Below, piece after piece: positions 1 through 5,054 of a stretch of 7,437 bases of DNA. The DNA is taken from contig DAOVQI010000155.1 in assembly GCA_030628785.1 (NCBI GenBank), positions 1 through 7,437 of the forward strand. Direction: 5' to 3'. Each line of letters opens with the position of its first letter. Positions within the stretch are counted from its first letter, which is position 1. A model generated the notes under the pieces. It was given only the letters and a program-made list of their open reading frames with translations. It had not been told where the DNA came from and did no database searches. Both the position numbers and the translations under genes were made by a program. Origin of the DNA: Bacteroidota bacterium (lineage in GTDB: Bacteria; Bacteroidota; Bacteroidia; Bacteroidales; VadinHA17).

Positions 1-892
1 TAAATCCCTCTGAAGGTGAATAAATTAATTTGTACAGCCCGTTACCAAATGTGCTGATCCATAAATTTGATCTGCTATCTTCGTATACTCCTTGCGCACC
101 CTCAATTTCAATATCAAGACTCAATCCAATCTGCACAACGACAAAATCCTCCCCTTCCCTGTTTAACCGAAAAACACCTTCATCCTGGGTGGCTATGTAA
201 AAACCAGTATTATCTCTTGTTTTGGTAATATCCTGTATCCTGGATTCCGGAATACCCTTAATGGTTTGGATAATTTGGATATTACCTGTTCTCTTGTCCA
301 AAGAACAATGGATCAAGCCGTTTACTGAACCAATAATAATCTCACTGGGATTAAGAAAATTAAAGGAAAAAATGGACATTTGATCCCGAATCATGTTAAA
401 GGGTTCAATTTCAAATTGATCCTTTATTACCACTAAACCGTGCGTCTGTGTACTAAACCAGATATGACCCTCTGTATCTTCAACGATATCTGTTATCAAG
501 CTTTTCCCCTCAGAAGCTGGGATGATTTTTTTAAATCTTTTCCCATCATAAAAGGTAATACCCCCATTCATATGACCAAACCAAACACCGGCATCACTTT
601 TATAACTACAGGTAATAAAATCATCTGCCAGAGAATCATTGGTAGTAAAGGTTTCAAAGTTTGAACCATCAAATCGGGATAATCCATTCCCTGTTCCAAT
701 CCATAAATAGCCATTGTTATCCTGACTTATGGTATAGATATATGGTTGAGGAATTCCTTGTTCTACACCGAATTCGATAACCTTATAGACCTGCGGGTAG
801 GCAGGTGCAGAAAACCATAATAAGATGGCAATAACAACTCCTTTAAAGTAGATGTAATTATTAATATGTAGTCTTATTAGCTTCAAAGGCAT
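1..892 (-). CDS. Two-component-regulator-type propeller sensor, N-terminal part (truncated by window edge)
   Basis: The reading frame is open from an ATG at 892 to the window edge, giving 297 codons with no stop; the C-terminus is outside. Residues 1-33 look like a signal peptide or N-terminal membrane anchor (hydrophobic core GVVIAILLWFSAPA). From about residue 50 there are six repeats of the Reg_prop type, each built as 'I..I..D..G..WIGT..GL.R.DG'. The clearest are at 52-79 (DNNGYLWIGTGNGLSRFDG), 132-160 (EDTEGHIWFSTQTHGL) and 267-290 (EDSRSNLWISTFGNGLYKL); those near 94-120, 174-200 and 218-245 are weaker. Such repeats form the periplasmic beta-propeller of Bacteroidota sensors, which carry a membrane helix and then a histidine kinase, LytS-type kinase, SpoIIE phosphatase or DNA-binding output. 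Which output follows cannot be seen here. The ATG shares its A with the last base of the preceding TAA (TAATG), so translation is probably coupled to the upstream secreted protein. The family call is firm; the ligand is unknown. Confidence 0.85.
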   Translation of the reverse strand, partial: MPLKLIRLHINNYIYFKGVVIAILLWFSAPAYPQVYKVIEFGVEQGIPQPYIYTISQDNNGYLWIGTGNGLSRFDGSNFETFTTNDSLADDFITCSYKSDAGVWFGHMNGGITFYDGKRFKKIIPASEGKSLITDIVEDTEGHIWFSTQTHGLVVIKDQFEIEPFNMIRDQMSIFSFNFLNPSEIIIGSVNGLIHCSLDKRTGNIQIIQTIKGIPESRIQDITKTRDNTGFYIATQDEGVFRLNREGEDFVVVQIGLSLDIEIEGAQGVYEDSRSNLWISTFGNGLYKLIYSPSEGF

Positions 893-1875
893 TATCTTTT
901 ATCAATCACTTTCATCCGTATCTTCGGGTTATAAACCGGTATACCACCAATAGGAACCACGAAAAATGGTAAAAGGTCACCATATTGATTTTGTACGGTT
1001 ACTACTACATTATTATTTTTTACCAGTCTTGCCCTATTTTTAATAAACTGGATTTCAATCGATGTATTTTTTTCTTCTTCGATTATTAGGAATTCCCTTA
1101 CCACCCAATTACTTTCTCCTGAAGTTTCACATAATACTCCATTCTTGGCAACCGATACAATTCGTATAAATCCATCATCATCCCAATCGTAATTTGAGAT
1201 TTCGATTGAGATAGTCCTGTCATCAATGTATGGATATATCTGGGACACATTGTTTTGATTATTTGATAACCGGAATGTATATTCGTACGTGAAAATATTA
1301 CCTCCTTCAACCTCTTTATTTTCTTTCGGGCTGGTAGTTAAGAAATATTTGTATAAATTTCCGTCATCTCCGGATAATCCTTCGGCGATAATTTTAAAAA
1401 TCCGTCCGTCAAATTTTTCAACATACTCTCCCTCAAAAGGATTAAAAGGACCGAATGTATACCACCTGTTATCATATTTATTACTTGTTTTGAAAGCTCT
1501 GGAAGCTAGCAAATTACCACTTTTATAATTCCCTATCGGATCAACCCCCTGGGCATCTTCATTCGACCAACATCCTTCTCCCCCGTAAACTGAAAAACTA
1601 ACCTGTGTATCAAATTCTCCTTTCCCTTCATCCAATTCGCCTCCTGTATCAGGATCAAAAACACGAACATATATGGGCTCTGTTTGGTTCATGGGAACGC
1701 GGAAGAAAAATATCTGACAAAAATCATCATCTCCCCACGATTTATCAGCATTGGCGCCAAAAGTTACCAGGTAAGGAATATTTTCCTCAACTGCCGGTGC
1801 AGACTGGGAGTATAGATTGGATATAGTTAATATAAATAATATTGTAATCCAGTATATTTTGTATCTATTCTCCAT
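892..1875 (-). CDS. Secreted hypothetical protein with Asp-rich motifs
   Basis: I do not recognise this protein. The start chosen is the ATG at 1875 (327 residues). A longer frame begins at a TTG at 1920, but the ATG places a normal signal peptide at the very N-terminus: MENRYK, then a hydrophobic core YWITILFILTI, then LYS before Gln24. The mature part looks all-beta, with alternating hydrophobic strands such as PIYVRVFDPDTGG and FIRIVSVAKNG. It has three acidic clusters: SWGDDDF (46-52), DPDTGGELDEG (74-84) and YDWDDDGF (229-236). The second resembles calcium-loop spacing (DxDxGxxxD), but no family assignment follows from that. There are three cysteines in the mature chain (53, 102, 249). 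No T9SS C-terminal domain, lipobox or later membrane helix is visible, so a periplasmic location is most likely. It lies 77 bases downstream of the OmpA-like gene and overlaps the propeller sensor gene by one base. That suggests it works with the sensor, possibly as a ligand-binding or envelope-facing partner, which is inference. The gene call is secure; the function is unknown. Confidence 0.8.
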   Translation of the reverse strand: MENRYKIYWITILFILTISNLYSQSAPAVEENIPYLVTFGANADKSWGDDDFCQIFFFRVPMNQTEPIYVRVFDPDTGGELDEGKGEFDTQVSFSVYGGEGCWSNEDAQGVDPIGNYKSGNLLASRAFKTSNKYDNRWYTFGPFNPFEGEYVEKFDGRIFKIIAEGLSGDDGNLYKYFLTTSPKENKEVEGGNIFTYEYTFRLSNNQNNVSQIYPYIDDRTISIEISNYDWDDDGFIRIVSVAKNGVLCETSGESNWVVREFLIIEEEKNTSIEIQFIKNRARLVKNNNVVVTVQNQYGDLLPFFVVPIGGIPVYNPKIRMKVIDKR

Positions 1876-1893
1876 AAAATTTAATGTGTTATT

Positions 1894-1922
1894 CGAAAAT
1901 AAGAATATTTTTCTTATCAAAA
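1894..1922 (-). promoter_or_regulatory. Weak candidate Bacteroidota-type promoter
   Basis: In the 77-base gap after the OmpA-like gene, the minus strand carries TTTTG (1922-1918), 16 bases, then TATTTTCG (1901-1894), ending 18 bases before the ATG at 1875. The second box matches the Bacteroidota -7 consensus TAnnTTTG at all but one position, and the first resembles the TTTG upstream box. The 16-base spacing is shorter than usual and the region is A/T-rich, so a chance match is quite possible. If real, it would let the secreted protein and sensor be transcribed separately from the adhesin cassette. Confidence 0.2.
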
Positions 1923-1952
1923 GAATACTTTACCACTTTCAGATAAAGTTAA

Positions 1953-4124
1953 TCATTTATTGATAACTATGAATTCCACCCTTCTATTCATTTCCCTACC
2001 CTCTTCTGTATTATTAGTAGCAATCGGTCTGGATTCTCCATAACCTTTCCCGATTATTCTGTGGTCACTAATTCCTTTTCCAACCAAATAATCCACAATT
2101 GATTGTACCCGTCTCCGGGAAAGATTCATATTGTATTCAAAAGATCCCATATTATCTGTATGTGCTGCAATTTCAAGTTTAATGAATGGATATTTATTCA
2201 TAATTTCTACCAGTCGATTTAGGATCGGATAGGAAGCCGATGTAATTCTGTGTTTATCAAATTCGAAGAGTGCATCAGCAAACTCTCCAAAAGCCCTGGT
2301 CAGTTCAATTAACTCATCTTCTGCCATATCTGCAAGGATATAACTTCTTACCCGTGCATTATTATAACCAAGAGCAATCATTTCATTATAAATTGAATAT
2401 GTCTCCAGAACGCCCTTTTCTTCACCAAAGGTATAACTATATAAGTTCTCACCTTTCAAATAGACTTCCTTGATGTCATATTCTCCTCTAAGGGGATCAA
2501 ATAAACTTGTATCAATTGATAGTTGAGTATCTGAGTTAAGAATTTCCACACGAAAAACAGCATTTTGCTGGAGGGCATACCCGTAAGAATACAGATTATC
2601 AACTACAGATTGATCTGATTGTTCAATTTCCAGTAACGCTGCTAGTTCTCCTTTTGCCTTGGCCGTATGCATTGCCATCGCCTGGTAGTCCTCCAGGATA
2701 TTTATCTTTTTATATACACAGGTTTTTGGAATTACACCCAGACTGTCTTTTTTCCCCAACAACCCAAGTTGAACGATATACTCACCTTTATTCTGGTAGG
2801 TATGACCAACTACAGATCCTTTAGCCTTGTATCCATCCCCGAAATTCCATATATAATCTGCAATTTCGAAATCCGGCAAATTGGTTTTCAATCCATCAAA
2901 TTCTATTTTATTACCCACAATGCTGGCATCTGTTGAATTGATAAACGGTTGTTCAATATCTTCCAGTTCAAATTCATAGGACGATTGTGTGAAAAAAGTA
3001 TTTCCCGTAATGTTATCAATAATATTTAATTGGACGGAATATTTCCCTGGTCCGGGAAAGCAATGTTCGGCTTCCAGGCCAACTACTTTTCCCCCATCTC
3101 CAAAATCCCATTCGTATCTTAAAGGTAAGGTATCAACAACATCAGGAAAACCTTCATCATAGAATAAAAAACAATAATGATTTTCTTGTAGACTATCACA
3201 ATTAGTGAATTGATGAATTTCTGTTTTGAAACTAAAAATGTCATCTGTTTTTTTTCTGTGGGATGAAAAATAACCTCCTTCGAGATTTAAATCAGTGACC
3301 AGTCCAAAATCATCCTCTTTTGAATTTATTGGAGGATCTAAATGAATGGGAGTTATCCACTCGCCTTCAACTTCCTTGGAAAAAAATATATCCTTTTTCC
3401 CTAAACCTTTATGCCCGTCAGAAGAGAAATACAATTCCCCGGATTTGCTCGCAAACGGATAAGCTTCATTTCCTGTTGTATTTACTTTCGACCCGAGGTT
3501 TACAGGTTCATCCCAGTCGTTATTATTCCATTCGCAATAATAAAGATCAGCTCCGCCAAAGCCACCTGGCATATCAGAAGCAAAGTACAGCCTTTTACCG
3601 TCCGGTGCTAAACTCGGAGTTGTAATGGAATAATTGAGATTATTGTACTTAAATGGTTTAATGTTAGTCCATATTCCATTCGTCAATTCGGCAGAATAAA
3701 TTCCAAGTTTATTTTTGGGATCAAAAACATCTCTGATTTTATAATCAACATCATTATTCCTGGAATAATAAATTACATTTCCGTCTGTATTAAAAGTTGC
3801 AGGTCCATCATTAAAATTGGTCATTAGCTCTTTAGAAAGAATCCCTAAGCTTTCCAAATTAATACTATCGTTAACCAATTTCACATAATACATATTTAAT
3901 AACTCTTTCTTTTCAGGGGTTGAATAGGTTATAAAAACATCGTTTTTCCAGCTAGAACAGAAAACAATCCCATTCTTGTAATAAACAGGTGAAAATTCAT
4001 CGTATTTATTCGAACTGAAAGGCGCTAAACGAACTGAATAACTTTCGGTCTGTCCCCAGGAAGAATGATTTATTAGGCAAGTAACTAACAGGAATAGAAT
4101 AAATGTTTTGCATGAAGGTTTCAT
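1953..4124 (-). CDS. OmpA-family protein with PD40 propeller and two PKD domains
   Basis: This 723-residue envelope protein probably links outer-membrane machinery to peptidoglycan. Residues 1-24 are a signal peptide (core FILFLLVTCLI, ending SSWG before Gln25). Residues about 40-300 carry PD40 (WD40-like) propeller motifs, for example APDGKRLYFASDMPGGFGG (173-191) and SGELYFSSDGHKGLGKKDI (228-246), with further blades near 41-62, 105-125 and 271-300. Two PKD domains follow, marked by YEWDFGDG (337-344) and YIWNFGDG (424-431). Residues about 505-600 may be SPOR-like. The C-terminal OmpA domain (about 618-723) has HTDNMG (655-660), NLSRRR (667-672), GKGYGESRP (692-700) and NRRVEF (713-718). 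Asp657 and Arg672 have the 15-residue spacing of the diaminopimelate-binding Asp and Arg known in Acinetobacter OmpA (D271 and R286). The ATG start lies 11 bases after the PorP/SprF stop. PD40-OmpA proteins commonly accompany PorP/SprF genes in Bacteroidota; PorE of the T9SS has a related PD40/OmpA layout, but orthology to PorE is not claimed. Confidence 0.92.
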   Translation of the reverse strand: MKPSCKTFILFLLVTCLINHSSWGQTESYSVRLAPFSSNKYDEFSPVYYKNGIVFCSSWKNDVFITYSTPEKKELLNMYYVKLVNDSINLESLGILSKELMTNFNDGPATFNTDGNVIYYSRNNDVDYKIRDVFDPKNKLGIYSAELTNGIWTNIKPFKYNNLNYSITTPSLAPDGKRLYFASDMPGGFGGADLYYCEWNNNDWDEPVNLGSKVNTTGNEAYPFASKSGELYFSSDGHKGLGKKDIFFSKEVEGEWITPIHLDPPINSKEDDFGLVTDLNLEGGYFSSHRKKTDDIFSFKTEIHQFTNCDSLQENHYCFLFYDEGFPDVVDTLPLRYEWDFGDGGKVVGLEAEHCFPGPGKYSVQLNIIDNITGNTFFTQSSYEFELEDIEQPFINSTDASIVGNKIEFDGLKTNLPDFEIADYIWNFGDGYKAKGSVVGHTYQNKGEYIVQLGLLGKKDSLGVIPKTCVYKKINILEDYQAMAMHTAKAKGELAALLEIEQSDQSVVDNLYSYGYALQQNAVFRVEILNSDTQLSIDTSLFDPLRGEYDIKEVYLKGENLYSYTFGEEKGVLETYSIYNEMIALGYNNARVRSYILADMAEDELIELTRAFGEFADALFEFDKHRITSASYPILNRLVEIMNKYPFIKLEIAAHTDNMGSFEYNMNLSRRRVQSIVDYLVGKGISDHRIIGKGYGESRPIATNNTEEGREMNRRVEFIVINK

Positions 4125-4135
4125 TTTTCTAAATT

Positions 4136-5053
4136 TTAAAAGTATCGTGGACTAAAAACATCAATCGTATAACTAAATTCATATCTAAGCATTATTTCAT
4201 GTGAACCATTATTGTATCTCCCGAGTTTACCCAAATCAAAATCATAAGAGTAAGCTACTCTGAATTGATTATTTATCTGATATTGGAATATTCCAATAAG
4301 GGTGTTCTTACTGCGATAGGAAGCACCTATCCATAATTTGTCCTTAAAGATAACATGTGGGTTAATATCTACCTGAGGTGAATTTCCCGGATTATATCTT
4401 AATAGCAGAGAAGGCAAAATTTTAACGTCAGGGTTTATTTCAAATATGTATCCTCCATTGATTATGTAATTATATTCTGAAAAGTCATTATGTAAATTAA
4501 ATTTATTCGTCATTGGATTAAAGCGGTGATTCAAAAATAAGGGTATTGAGAACCCAATAAAATATTGATTGGTGTTATAATAAGTACCTATACTAAAATC
4601 CGGTAAAACAAATGTTGGAGAATTATCCATAAGCAGTTCATCATCCCTATCTACGGCTATCAGGTCTGCCCATGTGTTGTTGATTAATATTATACCTGCA
4701 CCCAATCCAAATGCTAATTTACCATTTCTCAAATTAATCCTGAATGCATAATTTCCAATAAAACCAGTTTCATTTGTAACTCCTATTTTATCATTGATTA
4801 GTAACAATCCTATTCCAATTCTGTCATTTCTTAAAGGGGCATGAAGGCTGAAAGTCATTGTTTCAGGAGAACCCTCAAATCCAACCCATTGGTTTCTATA
4901 TAAAATGCTGGTACTTAATGTTTCTCTGCTTCCTGAATAAGCAGGATTTATAGCCAAAGCATTAAATATATACTGATTAGATAACGGATGTAGTTGTCCA
5001 CAGACCAGGTACGGCAGAATGATACTTAATATGCAAAGAAGGCTTCGCCTCAT
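4136..5053 (-). CDS. Type IX secretion system membrane protein, PorP/SprF family
   Basis: This 305-residue outer-membrane beta-barrel is of the PorP/SprF family. Residues 1-19 are a signal peptide (LLCILSIILPYLVCG before Gln20). The mature N-terminus has the family signature: QYIFNALAINPAYSGS (27-42), then YRNQWVGFEGSP (52-63), a block of short amphipathic strands with alternating small and hydrophobic residues (IGIGLLLINDKIG, KLAFGLGAGIILIN), and a C-terminal strand ending in an aromatic residue (SPRYF). In Flavobacterium johnsoniae, SprF is required for secretion and surface display of the adhesin SprB, which carries a type B sorting domain. Here the gene follows a type B adhesin after a single base, as sprF follows sprB, so it is most likely the dedicated partner of that protein. 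The tight spacing and lack of a Shine-Dalgarno sequence suggest translational coupling. The family is clear; substrate specificity is inferred from position. Confidence 0.93.
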   Translation of the reverse strand: MRRSLLCILSIILPYLVCGQLHPLSNQYIFNALAINPAYSGSRETLSTSILYRNQWVGFEGSPETMTFSLHAPLRNDRIGIGLLLINDKIGVTNETGFIGNYAFRINLRNGKLAFGLGAGIILINNTWADLIAVDRDDELLMDNSPTFVLPDFSIGTYYNTNQYFIGFSIPLFLNHRFNPMTNKFNLHNDFSEYNYIINGGYIFEINPDVKILPSLLLRYNPGNSPQVDINPHVIFKDKLWIGASYRSKNTLIGIFQYQINNQFRVAYSYDFDLGKLGRYNNGSHEIMLRYEFSYTIDVFSPRYF

Positions 5054-5054
5054 T

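Noticed and set aside
440..664. Plus-strand open frame of 74 codons
   Set aside because: It lies antisense to the propeller sensor, whose repeat motifs read clearly on the minus strand.
1901..1915. Small inverted repeat AAGAA-N5-TTCTT in the gap before the secreted hypothetical
   Set aside because: A five-base A/T-rich stem is expected by chance in this composition, and there is no G+C stem with a T-run to suggest a terminator.
1876..1920. Longer form of the secreted hypothetical starting at a TTG at 1920
   Set aside because: It would add 15 residues in front of a complete signal peptide that starts with an ATG at 1875; no ribosome binding site supports the TTG.
4060..4124. Lipoprotein signal in the OmpA-like protein (Cys16 after LVT)
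   Set aside because: Thr at -1 does not fit a lipobox, and the cysteine is in the middle of the hydrophobic core; signal peptidase I cleavage before Gln25 fits better.
4994..5053. Lipoprotein signal in the PorP/SprF protein (Cys18 in YLVCGQ)
   Set aside because: The residue before the cysteine is Val, not Gly, Ala or Ser, and family members are beta-barrels with ordinary signal peptides.
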